From JACDQM01 sp044373315 (GTDB taxonomy: Bacteria > Pseudomonadota > Gammaproteobacteria > Burkholderiales > Burkholderiaceae_C), in NCBI RefSeq assembly GCF_044373315.1, contig NZ_JBILQK010000048.1:1-29732 (forward strand): a stretch of DNA of 29,732 nt, given 5' to 3'. This document shows positions 16,262 to 24,040 of this stretch, in pieces. The position numbers were made by a program, and so were the translations under genes. Numbering within the stretch: the stretch's first letter is position 1; every line of letters starts with the position of its first letter. The notes below the pieces were generated by a model that saw only the letters and a program-made list of their open reading frames with translations, was not told where the DNA came from and did not search any database.

Positions 16262-16290
16262 AGACTATTTGGGCAGTCTCCGTCTGTCAA
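16262..16290 (-). promoter_or_regulatory. Predicted sigma-70 promoter of the TonB-receptor operon
   Basis: On the minus strand TTGACA (16285-16290) and TAGTCT (16262-16267) are 17 bases apart, the ideal spacing. The -35 box is perfect and the -10 box moderate. The leader to the receptor ATG would be about 95-100 bases. Confidence 0.45.
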
Positions 16291-16293
16291 TAG

Positions 16294-16314
16294 TTGTTTG
16301 CCAGATCGTCAATA
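16294..16314 (-). promoter_or_regulatory. Partial operator-like site at the serine hydrolase stop codon
   Basis: On the minus strand it begins TATTGACGAT like copy D and ends AAACAA, but the right half lacks the conserved T and C. The TGA inside TATTGACG is the stop codon of the serine hydrolase gene. It may be a weak second site next to copy C. Confidence 0.3.
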
Positions 16315-17694
16315 AGACGTCGGTAAGGGCTGCGTCTTGAACTTCGGGGGAGGCCTATACAGCGTGTCCAGCAACTCAGCAAAGTAGGGGCCGACATCAC
16401 CCCCGAACACCTGCGTCATCAGCACTCCCGTGATGCCACGGCCAGGATCCACCCAGAAGTAGGTAGACGCTGCGCCTCCCCAAAAATAGCCATCGAGCGG
16501 CAGTGCCGCCGGCGCTCCTTCAGGCGATTCAAACGTAGCAAAGCCAAGGCCGAAACCCATGCCGCTTTGCTCAAGGATGGTGTCTCGCAATGCAGGTGCA
16601 TCGATCTGGTTGTGTGTCATCGCGGCCACAGTGTCTCGGCGCACCAGTCGCACGCCGTCCACTTCTCCGCGTCGCAGCATCATCCACAGGAAGCGTTGGT
16701 AGTCTGCGGCCGTTGACACCAAGCCCGCGCCGCCAAAGTCGGCCACCCGGCGGGCCGCGAACACGCTGTGCGCAGGATCATCAGCAAGGCTGAAGCTCGA
16801 CGGCGCAACCGTCTTCATGTCCACTCGAAAAAAGAGGCCAGTGCCCCGTGGCGCCAAGGCCGGTGCCAGATAGGAAGCGGTCAAACGGTTCAGTTGCTCG
16901 GGCGCGGGTTGGAAACTCGTGTCTTGCATCGCCAGGGGCTTGAGCAGTTTCTCTGCCATCGCATCACGCAGTCTCCTGCCCATGACGACCTCAACCATAC
17001 GACCCAGCACATCAGTTGCACTGCCATAGCTGTAGCGCGAGCCGGGCTGGGCCAGCATTGGAATTGCTGCAATGCGCTGCGACAAGTCGGCCAGCGACTC
17101 GATCGCCGGGCCGCCATCCGCAGGGACAATTTGATTGCCCCCGCCATGGTCGATGCCGCGCTGCACATACATGCGGCTTACTGGGTCAGGCTGCGCTGAG
17201 ATGTAGGTCAAACCCGCCGTGTGTCTGAGCAGATCTCTAACGGTAACCGGCCGCTGCGGTGGCACTGTCTCGGGAGGGAACATCGCGCTGCCGTTGTGCA
17301 CCGTCGCCATGGAAAACTCAGGCAAATAGCGCGCTACCGGGTCGTCGATCGACAAGCGCCCCTCCTCAGCGAGCATCATTACCAGCAGGCTGGTCAGCGG
17401 CTTGGTCATTGAGTAAATGCGAAACAGACTGTCGAGCTGCATGGGCCGGCTCCGAGCAACATCTGAGAGCCCAACGGCAGCCTGCAGCCAGGGCCTTCCA
17501 TCACAACGCACGTCAATCACTACGCCAGGCGCGTGACCCCGTTCGACCAGGTTTTGCACGAGATTGCGCAAGCGTTCACCATCGGCAGGCCGAAGTCCAC
17601 ACTCGCGGTCGGCCGCATGGACCGTCATGCTGGCCAGGGCCAGCATGATCGCGAACAAACGAGCTGTTCTCAGAATCGGCATAGGAGCGTTCAC
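16309..17694 (-). CDS. Exported serine hydrolase, EstB/class C beta-lactamase-like
   Basis: A 461-residue serine hydrolase of the beta-lactamase/penicillin-binding fold, of the kind called family VIII carboxylesterases. The SxxK nucleophile motif is S95-M-T-K98. The catalytic Tyr is Y221 in RYSYGSATDVLG, and a WGG motif (FWGGAAST, about 408) replaces the KTG of true beta-lactamases, as in EstB esterases. An N-terminal signal peptide (LFAIMLALASMTVHAA, about 13-28) predicts export. The likely role is hydrolysis of an ester outside the cytoplasm, for example removing an acyl group from the glycoside substrate. The start may be GTG 17694 or ATG 17682; neither has a strong ribosome site. It is divergent from the CoA ligase across operator D. 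Confidence 0.88.
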   Translation of the reverse strand: MNAPMPILRTARLFAIMLALASMTVHAADRECGLRPADGERLRNLVQNLVERGHAPGVVIDVRCDGRPWLQAAVGLSDVARSRPMQLDSLFRIYSMTKPLTSLLVMMLAEEGRLSIDDPVARYLPEFSMATVHNGSAMFPPETVPPQRPVTVRDLLRHTAGLTYISAQPDPVSRMYVQRGIDHGGGNQIVPADGGPAIESLADLSQRIAAIPMLAQPGSRYSYGSATDVLGRMVEVVMGRRLRDAMAEKLLKPLAMQDTSFQPAPEQLNRLTASYLAPALAPRGTGLFFRVDMKTVAPSSFSLADDPAHSVFAARRVADFGGAGLVSTAADYQRFLWMMLRRGEVDGVRLVRRDTVAAMTHNQIDAPALRDTILEQSGMGFGLGFATFESPEGAPAALPLDGYFWGGAASTYFWVDPGRGITGVLMTQVFGGDVGPYFAELLDTLYRPPPKFKTQPLPTSY

Positions 17695-17760
17695 GTCTGG
17701 TGCTGGGCGCGGGCTGATGCGGCTTCCGCCAGGACAAGCCCTATGGACAGGATGATTTTG

Positions 17761-17781
17761 TTACTGTACAAATCGTCAATA
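17761..17781 (-). promoter_or_regulatory. Putative operator, copy D (shared 21-bp motif)
   Basis: On the minus strand it reads TATTGACGA at the left and ACAGTAA at the right. It lies in the 141-base gap between the divergent serine hydrolase and CoA ligase genes and could control both. Confidence 0.55.
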
Positions 17782-17835
17782 AGAGTACGGCAACACATCG
17801 AACGCCGTCAATTGGATCCAACGCTTGCCGCCTGA

Positions 17836-19428
17836 ATGACTGAACAGAACGAACAGCCCTTGCCGCCGCGAACCATCGACTTTCGGCCACATGCAGAGGA
17901 ACTGCGTACGCTGGCGCAGACGTGGACGCAGTCCTCCCTATTCGCCCGTCTCGACCCTGATGGAATCGCAGTGATTGCCCCACATGGGCAACGCACGTTT
18001 GCGCAGTTGCACGCGCACGCCAATCGTCTGTCGAATTGGTTCCGCGCCCACGGGCTGGTTCCCGGAGATGCTGTCGCGCTGCTCTGTCGCAATCGCGCCG
18101 AGTTCATCGAAGTACTGCTCGCCACGCTGCGCAGCGGCTTGCGTCTGACTCCCATCAATTCGCACATCACTCACGAAGAGGCTCGGTACATCGTGCAGGA
18201 CTGCGGTGCCCGCGCTCTTGTGGTGGAAGATTCTCTTGACGCGCCTTGTCTGGCGTTCGACGGCCTATGCCGCTTGGTGATTGATGGGGTAGGCCCGGAG
18301 AACTACGCCGAGGGCCTTGCCGGGAGCGATGTGCGCGTACTGCAGCCCCCCCAAGCGGGCACGTTGATGCTTTACACCTCAGGCACCACTGGTCGCCCCA
18401 AAGGCGTCTTCAGTGGTCGCCCCGATGTGGTCGAGCCGCAGTTCGCCGGTACGCTGGTGAACTACCGCCCTGGCGACATGGCGATGTGCTGCGGTCCGGC
18501 CTACCACGCGGCACCGCTCCTGTCTGACATTCGTTGGCCGCTCGCATCCGGCGTGCCGATCTTGATGATCGAGAAGTGGGATTCCCAGCAGGTGTTAAAG
18601 CTCATGGCGCAGCACAGGGTCAGCCACGCGCACATGGTACCCACCATGTTCCAGCGGCTGCTCGCGCTGGAACCAACCATACGCACCAGCTTTGACCTGA
18701 GTGCCTTGCGCTTTCTGGTGCATGGCGCGGCCCCCTGCCCTGTCGAGTTGAAGCGCGCGATGATCGACTGGGTCGGCCCCGTCCTGTATGAGTACTACGC
18801 GGCCACCGAGGGTGGCAACGACCTCCTCGTCGACTCCCATCAGTGGCTACTCAAGCCCGGCACCGTCGGCCAAGTGAATCCCGCGCTGGGCACTTGCATC
18901 CTCGACGACTCGGGCCAGGAAGTCGGCCCTGGCGTGATCGGGCGCGTCTACTTTGCGGCACCGGCAGTGGGCCGCTTCGAGTATTACCGCGATCCTGAGA
19001 AGACTGCAGCGACATACGAGGGCAATCGCTTCACGCTGGGCGACATGGGATACGTGGATGCCGACGGCTTTCTCTTCCTGACGGGGCGGGCCGCTGAATG
19101 CATCATCTCGGGAGGCGTCAACATCTATCCAGTCGAAGTAGACCAGACCCTTCTGCGCCACCCAGCTGTGCGCGAGATATGCACGGTTGGGGCGCCCGAT
19201 GACGAGTGGGGCGAGCGCGTCGTCGCGGTGGTCGTCGTCGCCCCGGGGTATACGCCGAATCACAAGCTTGCCGCCGAATTGACGGCTTTCGCCGCACAGC
19301 ACTTGGCGCGCTTCAAGTGCCCACGACAGATTGTTTTTGACACCGCGCTGCCACAGACGGCAACCGGCAAGCTGTTGCGCAATCAGGTCCGCCAGCGCTT
19401 CTGGCAAGGCCGAGACAAAGCCATCTGA
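17836..19428 (+). CDS. Acyl-CoA synthetase (AMP-forming CoA ligase)
   Basis: An ANL-superfamily ligase of 530 residues that activates a carboxylic acid with ATP and joins it to CoA. The phosphate-binding loop LYTSGTTGRPKG is at about 179-190, the YYAATEGG adenylate motif at about 320-327, the hinge-region sequence LGDMGYVDADGFLFLTGR near 400-420, SGGVNIYP after it, and the catalytic lysine at about K512 in PQTATGKLLRN. The acid is not predictable; the sequence looks more like ligases for branched, cyclic or side-chain acids than like long-chain FadD. It leads a four-gene plus-strand run (VOC protein, two SDRs) and lies just after operator D. Downstream enzymes would act on the CoA ester. Confidence 0.93.
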   Translation: MTEQNEQPLPPRTIDFRPHAEELRTLAQTWTQSSLFARLDPDGIAVIAPHGQRTFAQLHAHANRLSNWFRAHGLVPGDAVALLCRNRAEFIEVLLATLRSGLRLTPINSHITHEEARYIVQDCGARALVVEDSLDAPCLAFDGLCRLVIDGVGPENYAEGLAGSDVRVLQPPQAGTLMLYTSGTTGRPKGVFSGRPDVVEPQFAGTLVNYRPGDMAMCCGPAYHAAPLLSDIRWPLASGVPILMIEKWDSQQVLKLMAQHRVSHAHMVPTMFQRLLALEPTIRTSFDLSALRFLVHGAAPCPVELKRAMIDWVGPVLYEYYAATEGGNDLLVDSHQWLLKPGTVGQVNPALGTCILDDSGQEVGPGVIGRVYFAAPAVGRFEYYRDPEKTAATYEGNRFTLGDMGYVDADGFLFLTGRAAECIISGGVNIYPVEVDQTLLRHPAVREICTVGAPDDEWGERVVAVVVVAPGYTPNHKLAAELTAFAAQHLARFKCPRQIVFDTALPQTATGKLLRNQVRQRFWQGRDKAI

Positions 19429-19446
19429 GGTCTGCGCCACAGCCCT

Positions 19447-20391
19447 ATGAATTGCCGCACGAAACCAGCATCGCCCATCGTCGGGCTACACCACGTGGCG
19501 CTCGCCGTCCGTGACATCGAGTCTGCCACGCGCTTCTACACCGAGGCGCTCGGCTGCACGCCGTGGAAAGAAGCGGAGCGGCTATCGCTGGCCGAACAGG
19601 CCGTCGCCCTGCGCTGGCCAAACGCGGGACTGCTGCTGCTGCCCGCAGAGACTGCCCTGCCACTGGTGGACCGGCCTGTCTGTGAGGCAGGCATTGCCCA
19701 CGTTTGCATTCAAACCCCCGCCATCGTTCCGGTAGTAAATCGCGCCAAGGCGCGAGGCGCCGAGTTGCATAGCGAGCCCATCGATCTCGGGACGGGCTTT
19801 TTGTACTGCTACGCACGAGACCCCGAGAGAAACGTCATCGAAGTCGAGTGCGTGGCTCCCGTCTGGCCGGATGAGCAACCATGGTTGGCACACGCCAATA
19901 TCGTCACCCATGATCTGCGTCGCTTGGTCGGCTTCTACAGCCGGCTTCTTGGCGTGGAGGCTATCCGCAGCCCCCTGCTGCGTGACGACAAGCGCTTGGA
20001 CACCATTGCCGACCTGACCGACGTCCAGCTACGCGCAGCCTGGCTCAACCCAGGTAACGCGCAGCTTGAGTTGATGCAGTACCTCCAACCGGCGACAGGC
20101 GCCAAAACAGGCCGGCGCGAGTCTGGCGCACCAGGCTTCGCCTACGTCGCATTCGAAGTCACCGGCCTGGCCGAGGCCTGCGAACACCTCAAGGAAAGCG
20201 GCGGCGATTTCGTCGACGCACCAACGCCGGGCGCAACACAAGCCTGGGGCATGGACCCCGACGGCAACCGCGTGCTGTTGCTCGACCTAGGCGCCTTCTC
20301 AGATGCAGGCCTGCGCATCAGTACCCTCGCCGATCCTCAAATCACTCAGCGCTTCTCTGCCGCACGTGCTGCCTTGGCTCCTGCCTCTTGA
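19447..20391 (+). CDS. Double VOC-domain protein (glyoxalase/dioxygenase superfamily)
   Basis: A 314-residue cytoplasmic protein made of two VOC domains: about 10-135 (begins GLHHVALAVRDIESATRFY, ends RNVIEVECV) and about 145-285 (HANIVTHDLRRLVGFYSRLLG to GNRVLLLDL). The family includes glyoxalases, methylmalonyl-CoA epimerases and extradiol dioxygenases. Candidate metal ligands are the histidine of LHHVALAV, the histidine of GIAHVCIQT and the glutamate of VIEVE; the second domain has fewer (H of HANIV, E of FEV). The exact reaction is unknown. It starts 18 bases after the CoA ligase, so it is probably co-transcribed and acts on an intermediate of the same pathway, perhaps as an isomerase, epimerase or hydratase-like enzyme. 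Confidence 0.85.
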   Translation: MNCRTKPASPIVGLHHVALAVRDIESATRFYTEALGCTPWKEAERLSLAEQAVALRWPNAGLLLLPAETALPLVDRPVCEAGIAHVCIQTPAIVPVVNRAKARGAELHSEPIDLGTGFLYCYARDPERNVIEVECVAPVWPDEQPWLAHANIVTHDLRRLVGFYSRLLGVEAIRSPLLRDDKRLDTIADLTDVQLRAAWLNPGNAQLELMQYLQPATGAKTGRRESGAPGFAYVAFEVTGLAEACEHLKESGGDFVDAPTPGATQAWGMDPDGNRVLLLDLGAFSDAGLRISTLADPQITQRFSAARAALAPAS

Positions 20392-20413
20392 GGCGAGTGT
20401 CTCTCTCACCCTA

Positions 20414-21214
20414 ATGTCCTCACGCTACATGACCACATCTTCTCCTTCGCCTGCCTCAGCCAACCAGCTCTTGGGCCGGGTGGCCTTGGTCACCGGTGCA
20501 GCACGCGGCATCGGGCTTGCCACTGTGTCGCAGATGGCCCAGTCCGGCATGCGCATAGTGGCCTTTGACCGCCCCGGGGCTGACTGGGCCGAAGTGCGCC
20601 TAGCCGGCGCCAGCGAGCTACTTGAAGTCGAAGGCGACGCGGGCAGCAGCGCTGACTGGGAACGTCTGCTTCGAAGAACGCTGGAGAGGTTTGGACAGCT
20701 TGACGTGCTGGTGAACAACGCCGGAATCTCAGGGGCCATTTGCCCCCTGATTGACTACCCGGATGAGATCTTCGACGAAGTCATGCGCGTCAATGCGCGC
20801 GGCGTTTTTCTCGGCATGAAGCACGGCGCCAGGGCCATGAAGGGACGTGGTGGATCCATCGTCAACGTGTCCTCGGTATCCGGCATTGGCGGCGGACGCT
20901 TTGTCGCCGGCTACACGGCCAGCAAGCACGCCGTGGTGGGGATGACCAAGCTGGCCGCGACAGAACTCGCCGCAGACGGAATCCGCGTCAACGCCATCTG
21001 CCCCTCGCCAACATCCACCGAGATGACCTTGGCGATGGAGCGCGAATCCCATGACCCGGACGCCGTTCGCCGGGCTATGACTCGCGTAATTCCCTTGGGC
21101 AGGTATGCCGAGGCCAGCGAGATTGCAAACCTCATCCTCTTTCTAGCCAGTGACGCGTCATCGTTCATGACCGGAACGGCTATTCCCATCGACGGTGGCC
21201 TGAAGGCTGCTTGA
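20414..21214 (+). CDS. SDR-family oxidoreductase 1
   Basis: A classical short-chain dehydrogenase/reductase, about 266 residues. It has the cofactor glycine motif TGAARGIG (about 31-38), NNAG, the catalytic serine in NVSSVSG and the YxxxK pair in GYTASK, and ends with IDGG near the C-terminus. It oxidises or reduces a hydroxyl/keto group with NAD(P). The residue after the second strand is an Asp (FDRP), which favours NAD over NADP. The start is ATG 20414 or ATG 20429; neither has a good ribosome site, and the open frame from 20303 overlaps the VOC gene and is rejected. It follows the VOC gene by 22 bases and precedes a second SDR by 15. Confidence 0.9.
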   Translation: MSSRYMTTSSPSPASANQLLGRVALVTGAARGIGLATVSQMAQSGMRIVAFDRPGADWAEVRLAGASELLEVEGDAGSSADWERLLRRTLERFGQLDVLVNNAGISGAICPLIDYPDEIFDEVMRVNARGVFLGMKHGARAMKGRGGSIVNVSSVSGIGGGRFVAGYTASKHAVVGMTKLAATELAADGIRVNAICPSPTSTEMTLAMERESHDPDAVRRAMTRVIPLGRYAEASEIANLILFLASDASSFMTGTAIPIDGGLKAA

Positions 21215-21229
21215 ACAGGAGCGTTAAAC

Positions 21230-21997
21230 ATGGATCTTGAACTTAAGGGGCGCCGCGCGCTCGTCACTGGCGGCAGCCGCGGCATCGGCCGGGCCATTGT
21301 CGAAGCCTTGGCTGCAGAGGGTGTAAATGTCGCGTTGTGTGCCCGTGGCGAAGCGGGCGTCAACGAGGCGGTGGCAGCAGCGCGTGCGCATGGCGTGCAG
21401 GCCTACGGCCAAGCACTCGATGTGCGCGATAGCGCCGCCATGGAGGCTTGGTTCAGTGCTGCCACACAGCAACTCGGCGGCCTGGACATGGTCATCAGCA
21501 ACGTCTCCACTCGCCCCACTGAGCGGGGCGATGCAATGTGGCGTGAGGCACTGGAGGCCGACCTTCTACAGCACATTCGCTTGGCCGAATTGGCAGTGCC
21601 GGTGCTACTCACCGGGCAGAAACCCAGCCTGCTCTTCATCGCCTCAGTTGCATCAGTCATGACCCAATTGCCGCCCGTTGAAGCGGCCTACGGTCCGATG
21701 AAGGCCGCGCTCATCCACTATGCCGGCCAGCTTGCCTCGCGCAACGGTCCGGTCGGCTTGCGGGTAAATACGGTCTCGCCTGGCCCCGTCTTCTTCGAAG
21801 GCGGCGAGTGGGATCGGATGCGCGTCAGCAAACCTGCACTTTATGCCGCGGTCAGCAAGCTCCCGGCACTCGGCCGACTGGCCACGCCAGAAGAGGTGGC
21901 CAAGGCAGTCGTCTTCCTGTCCAGCCCTGCTGCGTCCTACATCACTGGCTCCAACGTTCGTATGGACGGCGGCTCCATCAAGACGGTCAATTTCTGA
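21230..21997 (+). CDS. SDR-family oxidoreductase 2
   Basis: A second SDR of 255 residues with TGGSRGIG (about 14-21), a CARGE cofactor region that favours NADP, and the YxxxK pair in AAYGPMK. The usual NNAG is replaced by SNVS (ISNVST), while the catalytic serine region IASVAS is kept. It ends with MDGGSIKTVNF. AGGAG lies 9 bases before the ATG. It is not a close copy of the upstream SDR; different cofactor preference suggests a different step, or the oxidation and reduction halves of an epimerisation. It ends 28 bases from the convergent TetR gene. Confidence 0.9.
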   Translation: MDLELKGRRALVTGGSRGIGRAIVEALAAEGVNVALCARGEAGVNEAVAAARAHGVQAYGQALDVRDSAAMEAWFSAATQQLGGLDMVISNVSTRPTERGDAMWREALEADLLQHIRLAELAVPVLLTGQKPSLLFIASVASVMTQLPPVEAAYGPMKAALIHYAGQLASRNGPVGLRVNTVSPGPVFFEGGEWDRMRVSKPALYAAVSKLPALGRLATPEEVAKAVVFLSSPAASYITGSNVRMDGGSIKTVNF

Positions 21998-22025
21998 AGG
22001 TCCCTTGATGCGGCTCCCGAGAAAG

Positions 22026-22766
22026 TCAACCGCGGGATCGACGCGCCGGCGCTTTGCGTGCTGCCGGCTTTGCCCCCTTGGTGGCCGGCTGCGTTGTTGC
22101 CTTTACGGTCTTCGGCGCGCTCGCCGTCTTGCCATAGGCTCGGGCCAATGCTTCACCGCCGCCCAACAACAGAGTCACGCAAATACTGGTCGCGAAATCC
22201 ACGTCGTCATGCGAGTTGGACAGATGCTGGGCCGCCGCTTCAGTCATCGCCATCTGCATGTCGACGGCTGTGGTCGCCACGTCCCTGGGCAGGCCATATT
22301 CCTTAGCCACCTGGCGCGACATAAAGCGCAACGCTTCATCGCGCTGGCTCAAATGCTGGTCTGCCACAGTCCGTGCCACCGCCGACTCCGCCCAAAGTCG
22401 CTGCAACAGGGCACCCCGTTCCTTAACTTGAGCCACATACGTTCGCGTCGTGCGGTAGACCAAGTCCCGGAAATCCGTCGCCGCATTGATTTCCCGCAAC
22501 TGACGCTCACGCAAGACCTGCATCTCCCGCTCCAACAAGGCGCGCAGCATGTCATTGCGATTGGGGAAGTAGTTGTAAATCAGTGCCTTGCTGATACCGG
22601 CTTCACGGGCCAAGCGTTCCATGGAGAGCTCGGTAAACCCCTCCTCGATGATCAGTCGCGCCGCGAAATCGAGGATCTGACCGGCGCGCTCCTCGGGCGC
22701 CAGACGTTGACGGCGACGTGGCGCCACATCGGTGCTGGTCTTGGTTCGTGCGGTAGAAGTGGGCAT
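22026..22766 (-). CDS. TetR-family transcriptional repressor
   Basis: A 246-residue TetR regulator. The N-terminal helix-turn-helix is at about 25-72 (ERAGQILDFAARLIIEEGF, then LAREAGISKALIYNYFPNR). A helical ligand domain follows, up to about 212. The last 34 or so residues form an unusual Lys/Arg/Ala/Pro-rich tail (TKGAKPAARKAPARRSRG) that could add nonspecific DNA binding. It is divergent from the acyl-CoA dehydrogenase at 22850, with operator copy E between them, so it probably represses itself and that operon, and by the shared motif the galactose, symporter, TonB and CoA-ligase genes. The inducer is unknown; an acyl-CoA intermediate is a reasonable guess for this family. Confidence 0.92.
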   Translation of the reverse strand: MPTSTARTKTSTDVAPRRRQRLAPEERAGQILDFAARLIIEEGFTELSMERLAREAGISKALIYNYFPNRNDMLRALLEREMQVLRERQLREINAATDFRDLVYRTTRTYVAQVKERGALLQRLWAESAVARTVADQHLSQRDEALRFMSRQVAKEYGLPRDVATTAVDMQMAMTEAAAQHLSNSHDDVDFATSICVTLLLGGGEALARAYGKTASAPKTVKATTQPATKGAKPAARKAPARRSRG

Positions 22767-22785
22767 GGCAGGCGACCGATTCCTT

Positions 22786-22806
22786 TACTGACGTACCGTT
22801 CAATTA
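22786..22806 (+). promoter_or_regulatory. Putative operator, copy E (shared 21-bp motif)
   Basis: The site reads TACTGACG at the left and TTCAATTA at the right. It lies 19 bases upstream of the TetR start and 43 bases before the divergent acyl-CoA dehydrogenase ATG. Its place beside the regulator gene is the usual one for TetR autoregulation and links the motif to this protein. Confidence 0.6.
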
Positions 22807-22849
22807 TGTCGGCATCGCGCGTTCGCGCCGGCAAAAATGATTGCATTCA

Positions 22850-24001
22850 ATGAAGCTCGCCTTTGACCCCATCGAGCGTGCCTTTCAGGATGAGGTACGT
22901 TGCTTCATTGCTCAGCATTTTTCACCAGACCGCCCTTTTCGGGCAGGCACCGCCGATGAAAAGCGCTGGGCGCGCGCCTTGCTTGAACAAGGCTGGGCAG
23001 CCTATCAGTGGCCGGTGCAGCACGGTGGCACAGGATGGACAGTGACGCAGAAGTACATCTGGGAGCGCGAAACAGCGCTGGCCGGTGTGCCAGCCCGAAT
23101 GGGTGGCTCGGGAATGTTCATGCTGGCCCCGGTGCTCTACACCTATGGAAGCGTCGAACAGTGCCAACGCTTTCTGCCAAGCATTTTGGACAACTCCGTT
23201 GAGTGGTGCCAAGGCTATTCGGAACCCGAGGCTGGCTCGGACCTGGCGGCCTTGCGCACCCGTGCAGAACGTGTGGGCGACCACTACGTGGTCAATGGCA
23301 TCAAGACCTGGACCAGCTACGCGCATACCGCCGACTGGATGTTTTGCATTGCGCGCACTGAAGTTTGCGCACGCCGGCAAGATGGCATCACCTTCTTGCT
23401 CATCGACATGCGCTCACCCGGTGTGCGGGTCGAGCCCATCATCACCCTCGACGGACGACACTCCACCCTCAACACCGTCAGCCTCGACAACGTTCGTGTA
23501 CCGGTTGATCAGCGCGTTGGCGAAGAAGGCCAGGGTTGGCGCTATGCCAAGGGTCTGCTGACGCACGAGCGCTCGGGCCTTGCATTCGTCGCCGACTCCA
23601 CCCGACGGCTGCAGCGCCTGCGTGCTGCAGCGGCAGGCACGCGCAGCGGGGCTGGTCGGCTGCTAGAAGACCCCCTCTTCGCCGCCAAGCTCGCTGAAGT
23701 GGAAATCGATCTCATGGCGCTCGAGATCACCGAGTTGCGCACGCTCGCCGAGACAGCGGCCGGTCACGCCCCCGGAGCACAGTCGTCCATCCTCAAACTG
23801 CAAGGCACCCTCGTGCTGCAGCGATTGACCGAATTGTTCATCGAGTGCGCCGGCCTGCACGCCCTGCCCTACAGCTTCGACGACAACGGCCTGCGCGAAG
23901 AGATGAGCACCTATCTCATCGGCCGTGCAGCCAGCATTGCCGGTGGCACCAACGAAGTCCAGCGCGACATCATCGCCAAGCATGTGCTGGGCCTGCCTTG
24001 A
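22850..24001 (+). CDS. Acyl-CoA dehydrogenase
   Basis: A second FAD-dependent acyl-CoA dehydrogenase, 383 residues. The FAD/substrate signature WCQGYSEPEAGSDLAALRT is near 120-140, followed by GIKTWTSYAH, and the C-terminus carries IAGGTNEVQRDIIAKHVLGLP, the classical FAD-binding end. It has the look of the bulky-substrate dehydrogenases that pair with a partner subunit; the dehydrogenase at 12575-13741 is a possible partner. ATG 22850 is preferred over the TTG at 22841. It leads a plus-strand operon with a secreted hydrolase and an aldose epimerase and is divergent from the TetR gene, with operator copy E in the gap. Confidence 0.92.
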   Translation: MKLAFDPIERAFQDEVRCFIAQHFSPDRPFRAGTADEKRWARALLEQGWAAYQWPVQHGGTGWTVTQKYIWERETALAGVPARMGGSGMFMLAPVLYTYGSVEQCQRFLPSILDNSVEWCQGYSEPEAGSDLAALRTRAERVGDHYVVNGIKTWTSYAHTADWMFCIARTEVCARRQDGITFLLIDMRSPGVRVEPIITLDGRHSTLNTVSLDNVRVPVDQRVGEEGQGWRYAKGLLTHERSGLAFVADSTRRLQRLRAAAAGTRSGAGRLLEDPLFAAKLAEVEIDLMALEITELRTLAETAAGHAPGAQSSILKLQGTLVLQRLTELFIECAGLHALPYSFDDNGLREEMSTYLIGRAASIAGGTNEVQRDIIAKHVLGLP

Positions 24002-24040
24002 ACCCCAGCACGTGTCGACATTACCGAGAGGCCGCTCCAA

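Noticed and set aside
16309..17694. True class C beta-lactamase
   Set aside because: The KTG motif is replaced by WGG and the context is catabolic, which fits an EstB-type esterase better.
21843..22853. 336-residue plus-strand ORF
   Set aside because: It runs across the end of SDR 2 and antisense to the TetR gene, with low-complexity Arg/His-rich sequence and no recognisable domain.
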